From contig NZ_JACYXK010000028.1 in NCBI RefSeq assembly GCF_014842975.1, positions 372,001 to 436,000 of the forward strand: a DNA stretch of 64,000 bases, written 5' to 3'. This stretch comes from Rhodanobacter sp. DHB23 (GTDB lineage: Bacteria; Pseudomonadota; Gammaproteobacteria; Xanthomonadales; Rhodanobacteraceae). Numbering within the stretch: the stretch's first letter is position 1; the number at the start of each line of letters is the position of its first letter. The translations under genes were made by a program, and so were the position numbers. The notes beneath the pieces are model-generated. The model saw only the letters and a program-made list of their open reading frames with translations. It was not told the DNA's origin and ran no database searches. This document shows, in pieces, positions 7,201 to 13,894 of this stretch.

Positions 7201-8301
7201 TCAGTGAGAAGAAGGTGTTACTCGCGCCAAACGCCTGACGGCTCCGACAAAATCTCCACCCACTCCAGGCTGCGACAGCTGGATGACCTCGTTGATGCCA
7301 GATGCGCTTTGAATGCTCATCTCGGTGTACCGACAAATGGGTATTTGCCTGTTGTTGTTGAAACGACGATCAGGACCACCGTTCTTGTTGACGAAGCGCC
7401 AAGTGTGCCCAACCACCCGCGTGTCGCGTGGCACCCCTTCATCCTCGATGAAGTTCTTTTCGTCTACGTCTATGTTCAAATGACTGTACTCCACGCCTCC
7501 CACACCTTCAGGCGCATAGACCAGTACACGGTCGGGGAAGAAGTGCAGCACTTGACGCCCGACGTCTATAGCCACTGTCTCGATATTGCATTTGAGATGC
7601 TGTGGCGCCGCACGCCGGATGGAAGTCACCTTGCGCCTGATAAGGCTTGCGGCGCCGGCGTGATATTTGCGATCTAGTACGCGCCCGCTAGCCTCGATGT
7701 GCCACACGCGGGCACAGCCTGCTAACTGAAGTGCCGCAGAGTGTAGTTGCTCATATGCAGCCTCTACATCCGGATCGAACTCGTAGAAAAGCACCACCGT
7801 TTTCGCAAGTTGATCTAGGACGCCAACATATATAGCGCCCATCAGACCCGCGAGTGCGATCAACGAATTCACCCACTGCGGCGCATCCATGTGGACCGAC
7901 CACGCCAACAACATAAGGGTGCCGATGAGAACCATGGGCCACATCAGGGGCCGCTTGCGCTTCTGATTGATTTCATCCAACAACGCCTTGGATGACGAAT
8001 CAACTATGTGATTCGCATCGAGGGATTCGATCTCCTTCAGCGGTTCGTGTGTGGCACTGGTCGGCGCGTGTTGGGTCGACGGCATGTACGAATGCTGTTG
8101 CCGCGGTGCGCGGGTGCCATTGCCTGCCGGCGGCAGGGTGGCCCGGTAGTAGAAACCACCGCGCCCCATATGGATGTAGTTACCGCGCGGCCCCGTGCCG
8201 ACACGAAACCCTTTGATGCCTGCGGAAACCCCGACCCCGGAGCCGGAAAGGTTGAAACGCAACGGCCCGACGCTAATGCTTTTACGTAGGTAGAACCCCA
8301 C
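7201..8301 (-). CDS. DUF4236 membrane protein, cargo of element 1
   Basis: 366 residues from a GTG with a GGGGG ribosome site. The N-terminus (MGFYLRKSISVGPLRFNLSG, then GVGVSAGIKGFRVGTGPRG) is the DUF4236 domain, a glycine-rich beta repeat of unknown function. Two adjacent hydrophobic stretches follow near residues 115-155 (MVLIGTLMLLAWSV and LIALAGLMGAIYVGVL), then a soluble C-terminal part of about 210 residues. It sits between the integrase and the leader, the slot where element 2 has two different membrane proteins, so it is probably accessory cargo. A defence role is possible but unproven. Confidence 0.75.
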   Translation of the reverse strand: MGFYLRKSISVGPLRFNLSGSGVGVSAGIKGFRVGTGPRGNYIHMGRGGFYYRATLPPAGNGTRAPRQQHSYMPSTQHAPTSATHEPLKEIESLDANHIVDSSSKALLDEINQKRKRPLMWPMVLIGTLMLLAWSVHMDAPQWVNSLIALAGLMGAIYVGVLDQLAKTVVLFYEFDPDVEAAYEQLHSAALQLAGCARVWHIEASGRVLDRKYHAGAASLIRRKVTSIRRAAPQHLKCNIETVAIDVGRQVLHFFPDRVLVYAPEGVGGVEYSHLNIDVDEKNFIEDEGVPRDTRVVGHTWRFVNKNGGPDRRFNNNRQIPICRYTEMSIQSASGINEVIQLSQPGVGGDFVGAVRRLARVTPSSH

Positions 8302-8350
8302 GGTGCCCCCTGTGGTACGTGGTGTTCGTCAGCCGCCATCGCGACTGCAC

Positions 8351-8373
8351 GGCCAGCCTCCCCTAGGCTGGCC
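8351..8373. terminator. Stem-loop between integrase 1 and cargo gene
   Basis: A perfect 9-bp inverted repeat, GGCCAGCCT-CCCCT-AGGCTGGCC, lies 51 bp past the integrase stop and 50 bp before the cargo start. There is no clear T-tract, so it is at best a weak terminator for the integrase transcript. Confidence 0.4.
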
Positions 8374-8423
8374 TGCAGATTCTGCTACGCGAGATGTCGT
8401 ACATCCAAGCACATCCAACCGGA

Positions 8424-9644
8424 TCACCCAGCCTTGCGCTTGAACGGCACCACAGCACCACCAGCGCGTAGTGCGTCCAGGTAGTCGGCCCAGCCCTGCA
8501 TCATCCGCTTGCGCTCGTCCAGGTACTGCGCGGCATGCGTGTACGCCTCGCGCACCTTGTTGCTTTCGGCGTGGGCTAGCTGGCGCTCGATGGCATCGGC
8601 GTTCCACCCCATCTCGTTCAAGCGACTGGCGGCCATGCTGCGGAAGCCGTGGCCGGTCATCTCGTCCTTGCCGTAGCCCAGCCGACGCAGTGCAGCGTTG
8701 ACAGTGTTTTCGCTCATGGGGCGGCTGGCGGTGCGGATGCCGGGGAACACGTAGCGCCCGGAACCTGTGAGCAAGTGCAGCTCGCGCAGCACGGCCACAG
8801 CCTGCGATGACAGCGGCACGATATGGGGAGCCTTCATCTTCATGCGCTCGCCGGGGATGCGCCAGATCGCGCCGTCCAGGTCGAACTCTGACCACTCCGC
8901 GTGCCGCAGCTCGCCCGGGCGCACGAACACCAGTGGTGCCAGCTTCAACGCCGCAAGCGTGACGGGCTGGCCGGTGAAGCCCTCGATGGCACGCAGCAGC
9001 TCCCCGACCTTCATCGGATCGGTGATCGCGGCGTGGTGTTTGACCTTGGGCGGCTTCAACGCACCGCGCAGGCTGGCGGTGGGGTCGGCCTCGGCATTGC
9101 CTTCCAGAATCGCCCAGCGGAACACCTGCCCCGCCTTGACCTTGGCGCGAGTGGCCGTGTCCAGCTTGCCCGCATCTTCGATCTTGCGCAGCGCATCCAG
9201 CAGAACGCGCGGTGTGATGGCGCCGATCGGTAATGCACCGATCTCGGGGAACAGGAAGGTTTCCAAGATCCACTGGTTCTTCAGCTTCGTGATCTCGGCA
9301 ACGTCCTGCCGCGCCATCCAGTCACGCGCTACCTTCTCGAACGTGTCCGCTGCGATTTCCGCGGCCTTGATCCGCTCCACCTTCTCGGCTTTCCGCTGCT
9401 CGCTCGGATCGACGCCAGCGGCGAGCAGCTTGCGCGCGTCGTCGCGCCGCATGCGTGCGTCGACCAGGCCGGTGTCGGGATAGGTGCCCAGGGCAAGCCG
9501 TTTCTCCTTGCCCCCGAATCGGTACTTGAGCCGCCACCACTTGCCCCCGGCCGGAACGATTTCCAGATACAGGCCGCCGCCATCGAACAGGCGGCGCGGC
9601 TTGTCGGTGGGCTTGGCTTTGCGGATGGCGGTGTCGGTCAGCAT
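8424..9644 (-). CDS. int: P4-type tyrosine integrase, element 1
   Basis: 406 residues from the ATG at 9644 (MLTDTAIRKAKP, the usual P4-integrase start). The N-terminal DUF4102 arm-binding domain covers about residues 1-90 (LFDGGGLYLEIVPAGGKWWR). Catalytic residues are visible: Arg in FVRPGELR near 242, Lys near 268, HGFR at 332-335, His in LAHA near 358 and the nucleophile Tyr near 368 (EAYTHAAQYLDER). It is transcribed away from tRNA-Leu, whose 3' end lies 174 bp upstream and is the presumed attachment site. The second end of the element is outside the window. Confidence 0.93.
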   Translation of the reverse strand: MLTDTAIRKAKPTDKPRRLFDGGGLYLEIVPAGGKWWRLKYRFGGKEKRLALGTYPDTGLVDARMRRDDARKLLAAGVDPSEQRKAEKVERIKAAEIAADTFEKVARDWMARQDVAEITKLKNQWILETFLFPEIGALPIGAITPRVLLDALRKIEDAGKLDTATRAKVKAGQVFRWAILEGNAEADPTASLRGALKPPKVKHHAAITDPMKVGELLRAIEGFTGQPVTLAALKLAPLVFVRPGELRHAEWSEFDLDGAIWRIPGERMKMKAPHIVPLSSQAVAVLRELHLLTGSGRYVFPGIRTASRPMSENTVNAALRRLGYGKDEMTGHGFRSMAASRLNEMGWNADAIERQLAHAESNKVREAYTHAAQYLDERKRMMQGWADYLDALRAGGAVVPFKRKAG

Positions 9645-9730
9645 GGGGGCATTTCCACCCTTTGCGGCCAGCAGGGCCGCGGAATGCCCCCGATACTGCC
9701 CCCGCGTGGGGGCAGATTGCAATGGATGCC

Positions 9731-9748
9731 ATCGGACAGCATCGGACA
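9731..9748. repeat. ATCGGACA direct repeats near attachment site of element 1
   Basis: ATCGGACA occurs at 9731-9738 and 9741-9748, one helical turn apart, with a related ATCGGACG at 9804-9811 next to the tRNA-Leu 3' end. Helically phased repeats between an integrase gene and its tRNA target are typical arm-type integrase or excisionase sites. Confidence 0.45.
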
Positions 9749-9754
9749 AAGAAA

Positions 9755-9798
9755 AAGGCCGGAAGCCTTATTTCTAGGGACTTTCCGGCCTTCGTTGG
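9755..9798 (-). terminator. Terminator after tRNA-Leu
   Basis: On the minus strand AAGGCCGGAA and TTCCGGCCTT form a 10-bp stem followed by TTTC. It ends the tRNA-Leu transcript before the integrase gene, so the tRNA transcript would not drive int. Confidence 0.65.
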
Positions 9799-9817
9799 AC
9801 TCTATCGGACGGCTTGA

Positions 9818-9904
9818 TGGTGCCCGGAGCGGGGATCGAACCCGCATAGCCTTGCGGCTGAGGGATTTTAAGTCCCTTGCGTCTACCAGTTTCGCCATCC
9901 GGGC
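9818..9904 (-). tRNA. leuZ: tRNA-Leu (UAA)
   Basis: 87 nt including encoded CCA. The acceptor stem GCCCGGA pairs with TCCGGGC, the anticodon loop is CTTAAAA with anticodon TAA, there is a long variable arm, and the T-arm is GGGTTCGATCCC. It corresponds to leuZ of the glyW-cysT-leuZ cluster. Its 3' end is the presumed target of element 1; element 2 separates it from tRNA-Cys. Confidence 0.95.
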
Positions 9905-9914
9905 GGCGTGCCGT

Positions 9915-9945
9915 GTGCCTGCGTGCAGGCGGCGCGGATCGTAGC
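9915..9945 (-). promoter_or_regulatory. Possible private promoter of tRNA-Leu
   Basis: On the minus strand a TACGAT -10-like hexamer lies about 35 nt upstream of the tRNA, followed by a GC-rich discriminator (CCGCGCCGCC) of the kind seen in stringently controlled tRNA promoters. The best -35 at 17-bp spacing is poor (CCGGTT). Such a promoter would explain how the tRNA is still expressed although its operon is interrupted. Confidence 0.35.
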
Positions 9946-9997
9946 ATGTGCCCACGGCGCAACCGGCGCGCATGCCCACGATCGATCCGCGGAAACG

Positions 9998-10020
9998 AAA
10001 AACCCGCCGGGCGGCGGGCT
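9998..10020 (-). terminator. Ancestral terminator of the tRNA-Cys operon
   Basis: On the minus strand CCCGCC-GCCC-GGCGGG is followed by TTTTT. It lies between the left attachment site of element 2 and tRNA-Leu, so before insertion it would have followed tRNA-Cys directly. It also ends any minus-strand transcript leaving element 2. Confidence 0.65.
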
Positions 10021-10032
10021 TCGATACGCTGG

Positions 10033-10051
10033 TTTGGAGGCCTAGGTCGGA
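10033..10051. repeat. attL of element 2
   Basis: TTTGGAGGCCTAGGTCGGA, a 19-bp exact copy of the sequence at 23325-23343. It corresponds to the 3' end of tRNA-Cys including CCA. Bases on both sides of the two copies differ, so the repeat is exactly bounded. The enclosed element is about 13.3 kb. Confidence 0.92.
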
Positions 10052-10059
10052 CACTAAGC

Positions 10060-10078
10060 GGATACTTTAGGATACTTT
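10060..10078. repeat. GGATACTTT direct repeats near attL
   Basis: GGATACTTT occurs at 10060 and 10070, one helical turn apart, with a weaker AATACTT at 10081. Their position just inside attL suggests excisionase or integrase binding sites. Confidence 0.4.
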
Positions 10079-10170
10079 CTAATACTTAGAATCCAGCCTT
10101 CAAACGGCTATGTGATGCGGTTTTCAGGTATCAGAAGGTATCCAATGGCATCCTTGCGTATCCGACCAAG

Positions 10171-10191
10171 TGTGCGTAGATTGTGCGTAGA
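10171..10191. repeat. Integrase arm-type sites, left end of element 2
   Basis: TGTGCGTAGA at 10171 and again at 10182, 11 bp apart. The right end carries TGTGCGTAGA at 23251 and a variant, CTGCGCGTAG, at 23262, with the same 11-bp spacing and orientation. Matching pairs inside both ends are what is expected of integrase arm-binding sites. Confidence 0.6.
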
Positions 10192-10210
10192 ATCCAGTTA
10201 GGGAGCGCAC

Positions 10211-11431
10211 ATGCTCAGCCAGCTCGAAATCAAGAACAAGCTGGTGCCGAAGGGCAAGCCGTACCTGAAAGCTGACGGCGGCGGTCTGGCGCTGCTGGTG
10301 CAGCCGAACGGCGCGAAGCTCTGGCGCCTGCGCTACCGCTTCGCCGGCAAGGCCCAGATGCTCAGCCTGGGGAGCTGGCCCGAGGTGTCGCTCGCCACGG
10401 CACGCGCCGAACGCGACCGGGCAAGAGCGTCGCTGCGCGCCGGCATCAACCCGTCGACGGTGCGCAAGGAGACCAAGGCCCGCGCCATCGTCGCCGCGGC
10501 GAACACCTTTCGCGCGCTGGCCGCCGAGTGGATCGAACAGCACCGCGAGGTGTGGGGTGCGCCGCACCTGCAACGCATCCAGGCTCAGCTCGACCGCGAC
10601 ATCCTGCCGTCGCTCGGCGACCGTCCCATCACGGAGATCACGCCAGCCGAGGTGCTGGCGATGGTGAAGCGCGTCGAGGCCCGCGGATCGCTCAGCATGG
10701 CGAAGCGCTGTCTGGATCGCACCACCGATGTCTTCGCCTTGGGCGTGCGCACGCTGCGCTGCCCGAGTAACCCGGCCCGCGACCTCGTGGGCGTGCTCAA
10801 GACGCGCAAGGTCGCGCACCGCGCTGCCCTACCCTTCGACCAGCTGGCCGCCTTCTACGAGCGCCTGGAAGCGCTCAGCGCCGGCCCAGAGCTGAAGGGC
10901 GCCATGGAGATGGCCATTCTCACCGCGACGCGCTCCGGCGAAGTCCGCGGCATGCGCTGGGACGAGCTCGACCTCAACGCCGAGGCGCCGCTGTGGCGCA
11001 TCCCTGCCGAACGCATGAAGATGGCCAATGAGCATCTGGTGCCGCTCAGCCGGCAGGCGGTGGCGATCCTGAAGCGTATGCACAAGCTCTCAGGCGATGG
11101 CGCGCTGGTGTTCCCGAGTCCGTCCAAGCCGAAGGAGCCGCTGACCGCCAACGCGCTCCTGATGGCCCTGTGGCGCATGGGCTACGCCAAGGGCGAGATC
11201 ACCATGCACGGCTTCCGGGCGACCTTCAGCACGACGCTCAACGAGCTGGGCCACAACCCGGACGTCATCGAGCGCGCGTTAGCGCACCTGCCGGCGGACA
11301 AGGTACGGGCGGCCTACCACCGGGCGCAGTACCTGGACGAGCGGCGGAAGCTGCTGCAGGCCTGGGCGGACATGATCGACGGGAAGCGCGCTGGAGGCGG
11401 CGTGGTGCCGTTCAAGCGCAAGGCGTCTTAG
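10211..11431 (+). CDS. int: P4-type tyrosine integrase, element 2
   Basis: 406 residues, the same length as integrase 1 but clearly diverged. DUF4102 arm-binding domain at about residues 1-90 (LKADGGGLALLVQPNGAKLWR). Catalytic residues: Arg in ATRSGEVRGMRW, HGFR near residue 333, His in LAHL and Tyr in AAYHRAQYLDERRK. It starts 160 bp inside attL. It would recombine the 19-bp core at tRNA-Cys, unlike integrase 1, which uses tRNA-Leu. Confidence 0.93.
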   Translation: MLSQLEIKNKLVPKGKPYLKADGGGLALLVQPNGAKLWRLRYRFAGKAQMLSLGSWPEVSLATARAERDRARASLRAGINPSTVRKETKARAIVAAANTFRALAAEWIEQHREVWGAPHLQRIQAQLDRDILPSLGDRPITEITPAEVLAMVKRVEARGSLSMAKRCLDRTTDVFALGVRTLRCPSNPARDLVGVLKTRKVAHRAALPFDQLAAFYERLEALSAGPELKGAMEMAILTATRSGEVRGMRWDELDLNAEAPLWRIPAERMKMANEHLVPLSRQAVAILKRMHKLSGDGALVFPSPSKPKEPLTANALLMALWRMGYAKGEITMHGFRATFSTTLNELGHNPDVIERALAHLPADKVRAAYHRAQYLDERRKLLQAWADMIDGKRAGGGVVPFKRKAS

Positions 11432-12052
11432 TTAAAGACGGGATGAATAATCATTGATAAAGCTATTCAGTAGTTCGAGCATCTTTTTCAATCTTTTTGA
11501 TGATTCACCATATTTTGGAATGAGATCAGGCAAGGTAGCGGCAGACATCGTGGCAAGCGATACAACAATGTCGTTTTTCATTGCAGGAAAAGAAGCCAGC
11601 GCCCATGAATGGCGCGAAGGCAGCCAAGCGACTTTCTCAAGGTTTTTCTCTATCAATTCAAAATTCATTTTTTGAACGAGTTGCATGCTGTTGAATGCTG
11701 CTACGTTGCAAGCTTGTTGATTCCGCACATCTAGCCCGTTGATTGCAGCAATAGCTTTTTCAGCTAAACCTTTGGATGTGTTGCAGTCCGAAAAAAGGAA
11801 CGAAGCAATAACCAGGCCTCTCGCATCAATTTCCTCGTGACGAGCGGCGCTGTCTTTGCGCGCCAAGAAAAGAGCGGCGACAACTGCTCCCATGGTGCCA
11901 ATTGCCGTGAGCCAAGTCGCTAAGTCTCCGTACTCAAGTCGTTCGTTCCAGCCGGAGTGCGGCGGATAAAAGACGAAAGCCACGAGGAGAGCTCCAGCAA
12001 TAATTCCTACAGCGCACCATTGCGCGGCAATCTTGTGAGTTACAGGCATCAT
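11432..12052 (-). CDS. Two-TM hypothetical membrane protein, cargo of element 2
   Basis: 206 residues with two N-terminal membrane helices, about 10-30 (WCAVGIIAGALLVAFVFYPP) and 44-62 (LATWLTAIGTMGAVVAALFL), then a cytoplasmic helical domain. The W-L-x-A-x-G-T-x-G-A-V motif is common in uncharacterised small membrane proteins of mobile elements. Its stop abuts the integrase stop (convergent). The DNA is clearly more AT-rich than its surroundings (for example 11454-11680), a sign of separate acquisition. Function unknown; membrane-anchored defence cargo is one possibility. Confidence 0.7.
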   Translation of the reverse strand: MMPVTHKIAAQWCAVGIIAGALLVAFVFYPPHSGWNERLEYGDLATWLTAIGTMGAVVAALFLARKDSAARHEEIDARGLVIASFLFSDCNTSKGLAEKAIAAINGLDVRNQQACNVAAFNSMQLVQKMNFELIEKNLEKVAWLPSRHSWALASFPAMKNDIVVSLATMSAATLPDLIPKYGESSKRLKKMLELLNSFINDYSSRL

Positions 12053-12100
12053 TCAATAGTCATCCATCTCGGCAAAATAAAGTGAAAGTCTCGTCGAAGA

Positions 12101-12712
12101 TCAGCTTCTAGCCCTTGGCTTTTCCCCTTCGCGACTGAATGACGGAAGATCGCATGCCGTTTCGATCACTCTGCCGAGGTTCTTGACGCGTTGCATGTTA
12201 TTCGTGATCTCAATGACCATTTGCTCACGATTGTATTCCGGCGTGCCATACTGCCCTCGGAGCAAGTCAAGATGAATGTCGTAGCTGGTGAGTGCATCAA
12301 TAAATGCTACGCGAACCGCTGCATCGAGATATAAGCAGTTCTCCACGTAGAAATCTCGAAACTTGTCCTTTAATTCTGCGCGCGCAGTTCCTTCATCCAT
12401 GTGGATGTGATCGAGCATTTCGAGCCAAAGCAAATATGCCTTTTGGTGGGTTTCCAGGCGTCGCTCACCAGCGAGGAGGCGAAGAGACGTCTGCGCGCGA
12501 AGGGCCTCCGTTACCTGCGCTAGCTTGACCTCATTGTCATGCTTGATCGATTCCACGATCGTAGTGATCTTTCCAATGTCCTCCTTCGTCGCGAGTCCCT
12601 TTCCCTTCTCGGATAGGTAGGATCCTGCATAGCGAGGCAGGCCGAACAAAAGCACAGCGCCAATCACCGCGCCTGCGGAACCAGCTATACCGAACATCTC
12701 CAAGATCTGCAT
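12101..12712 (-). CDS. Hypothetical membrane-anchored protein, cargo of element 2
   Basis: 203 residues from the ATG at 12712; a start at 12811 would run through the promoter/leader of the element and is rejected. One N-terminal membrane helix (GSAGAVIGAVLLFGL) is followed by YLSEKGKGLATKEDIGKITT, a signature often seen in uncharacterised membrane proteins of mobile elements, then a helical domain (HQKAYLLWLEMLDHIHMDE). It is transcribed divergently from the early promoter, which begins 12 bp from its start codon. With the neighbour at 11432 it forms the cargo block. Confidence 0.7.
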   Translation of the reverse strand: MQILEMFGIAGSAGAVIGAVLLFGLPRYAGSYLSEKGKGLATKEDIGKITTIVESIKHDNEVKLAQVTEALRAQTSLRLLAGERRLETHQKAYLLWLEMLDHIHMDEGTARAELKDKFRDFYVENCLYLDAAVRVAFIDALTSYDIHLDLLRGQYGTPEYNREQMVIEITNNMQRVKNLGRVIETACDLPSFSREGEKPRARS

Positions 12713-12723
12713 GCAGCTCCCCC

Positions 12724-12752
12724 TTGCACTTCCTCCGTAGTCGGCGCATATT
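12724..12752 (+). promoter_or_regulatory. Early promoter of element 2
   Basis: -35 TTGCAC at 12724-12729, a 17-bp spacer, -10 CATATT at 12747-12752. It matches element 1 in both hexamers and spacing although the spacer sequence differs. The expected start is near 12759, followed at once by the first stem-loop of the leader. Confidence 0.7.
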
Positions 12753-12758
12753 GCCACC

Positions 12759-12804
12759 GTCCCCGCCAATTCGGGGGCCAGGTGTAGGAACCTGATATTC
12801 GAAA
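12759..12804 (+). ncRNA. CI-like immunity RNA region, element 2
   Basis: Stem-loop 1 is CCCCG-CCAATT-CGGGG (12761-12776), identical to element 1. Stem-loop 2 is CAGGT-GTAGGA-ACCTG (12779-12794), with the same stem but a different loop. The loop core GTAGGAA (12784-12790) is the exact complement of TTCCTAC at 12914-12920. The same relation holds in element 1 with a different sequence, so the pairing is supported by covariation. Predicted to act like the P4 CI RNA. Confidence 0.7.
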
Positions 12805-12833
12805 GGCGCAACGGCGCCGATGGCGCTTTTTTT
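12805..12833 (+). terminator. Leader terminator with overlapping antiterminator stem, element 2
   Basis: GGCGC-AACG-GCGCC-GAT-GGCGC-TTTTTTT. The central GCGCC can form either an antiterminator stem with the upstream GGCGC or the terminator stem with the downstream GGCGC, which is followed by seven T. Same design as 7034-7063. Confidence 0.75.
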
Positions 12834-12861
12834 GTGCCCGTTGCGTCATGCCCACGCTTTT

Positions 12862-13047
12862 ATGGTGGGCGTGCAGGGCAGCCTTGCGCTGGCCGGTTTC
12901 CTTTCGAGCCGGTTTCCTACCCCTGCACGCCCGCCACCTCGCCGCAACGGCCCGGTGGCTCCTTCAGCATCAACTGCAGAGGTGGAGTCATGGCAACTGA
13001 AAGCGCAATCCAACGCACCAACTACATGCTTCCTCTGGATCTGGTAG
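12862..13047 (+). CDS. Possible Ash-like leader peptide, element 2
   Basis: A 61-codon frame (an in-frame ATG at 12820 would give 75). MVGVQGSLALAGFLSSRF, TPARPPPRRNGPVAPSA and STAEVE resemble the short Ash/Icd-like proteins found in P4-like leaders. It overlaps the first early gene in another frame. The shared peptide with element 1 supports it, but the same bases are also constrained by the predicted RNA pairing. Confidence 0.45.
   Translation: MVGVQGSLALAGFLSSRFPTPARPPPRRNGPVAPSASTAEVESWQLKAQSNAPTTCFLWIW
12914..12920 (+). promoter_or_regulatory. Predicted immunity-RNA target site, element 2 (seqC-like)
   Basis: TTCCTAC, exactly complementary to the loop GTAGGAA at 12784-12790, 130 nt upstream. 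A partial second match (TTCCT) lies at 12898-12902. By analogy with P4, pairing here by the CI-type RNA would promote early termination. Confidence 0.65.
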
Positions 13048-13220
13048 ACGAAGCTGACAAGCTGGCTTACCAAGCCAACGCCGTTCTTGAATGTCTGGTG
13101 GATGCACGTGCCGTGCTGGACTCTCCGGAAGTCGTCTTGGATGGAATCGGATGGCTGTTGCGTGACCAAATTGCGCGACTGAAAGAGATCTGCAACACCG
13201 TTGTGGAGGCCCGCGCATGA
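12990..13220 (+). CDS. Small hypothetical protein, first gene of element 2 early operon
   Basis: 76 residues from the ATG at 12990, directly after GGTGGAG in the conserved leader end. Helical and acidic (LDLVDEADKLAYQANAVLEC, LLRDQIARLKEICNTVVE). Not recognised. It overlaps the next gene by 4 bp. A longer in-frame start at 12834 lies inside the terminator stem region and is not credible. Confidence 0.65.
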   Translation: MATESAIQRTNYMLPLDLVDEADKLAYQANAVLECLVDARAVLDSPEVVLDGIGWLLRDQIARLKEICNTVVEARA

Positions 13221-13540
13221 ACGCCCGCGCAAATACGACCATAGGCAAGCGTTGCACGCCACGCCCTGACAGTCTCTTCTCCATTCCGAACATGGAGCCT
13301 GAGTGCAGGGTTCGGGCATGTCAGGGAGCGCTTGTTCCGATCCTGAGTGGCATCGCAGCGATTGGGGATTGGTTGACGCAGGACGATGAGCAGAACGAAA
13401 TGCTCGATGCCTCACTGGCCGATACGGGCTATCTACTGACCTTCTTGGCTGAACTCGCGATCGATTTGCACAACATCGAGGCAGACGCGCAGTACGACCT
13501 GCGGGCGCTCAACACCAAATCGAGGGAGAGCCACACATGA
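13217..13540 (+). CDS. Hypothetical protein, element 2 early operon
   Basis: 107 residues, coupled by 4-bp overlaps at both ends. The N-terminus is polar; the rest is helical (LVPILSGIAAIGDWLTQDDE, LLTFLAELAIDLHNIEADA). Not recognised. It sits where element 1 has the 117-residue helical protein. Confidence 0.65.
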   Translation: MNARANTTIGKRCTPRPDSLFSIPNMEPECRVRACQGALVPILSGIAAIGDWLTQDDEQNEMLDASLADTGYLLTFLAELAIDLHNIEADAQYDLRALNTKSRESHT

Positions 13541-13833
13541 GCGCCGCCATCATCCAGTTCCCGCGAGCGAAGCGGATCCCTACCAGGGCCACGCGTGCAT
13601 CGTCTGCTGAGGTAAGCGTCATCCCGTGCCTGTACCCTCCCCACTGGTCCGACCACCAGCAGTACATTTTCGACCACATGATGCGCGATGGGCGCAGCGT
13701 TGAAGAGGCGACTGCGCACATCGAGGCCCAGATCCACGACATGGAGGATGCGAAGGCACTTCCTTCCGAACGGGATCAGCTGCTGTTCCTGGCCCGTCGT
13801 GCCCTGTCGCGCATGAGGAAGATCGGCGATTGA
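13537..13833 (+). CDS. Hypothetical protein, element 2 early operon
   Basis: 98 residues. A basic N-terminus (IQFPRAKRIPTRATRA) leads into PCLYPPHWSDHQQYIFDHMM and helices with an acidic centre (VEEATAHIEAQIHDMEDAKA). Not recognised. It is the last of three genes joined by 4-bp overlaps after the leader. Confidence 0.6.
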   Translation: MSAAIIQFPRAKRIPTRATRASSAEVSVIPCLYPPHWSDHQQYIFDHMMRDGRSVEEATAHIEAQIHDMEDAKALPSERDQLLFLARRALSRMRKIGD

Positions 13834-13894
13834 CTGCTCACGCCGCGCCAGTTCGCCCGCTGGCGCGGCTCGCCTTGAGGGCGTGGAGGTAGGC

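Noticed and set aside
7156-7677. A 173-codon plus-strand frame downstream of the element 1 leader
   Set aside because: Antisense to the DUF4236 gene, without a ribosome site or a domain; the minus-strand frame has a recognisable DUF4236 start.
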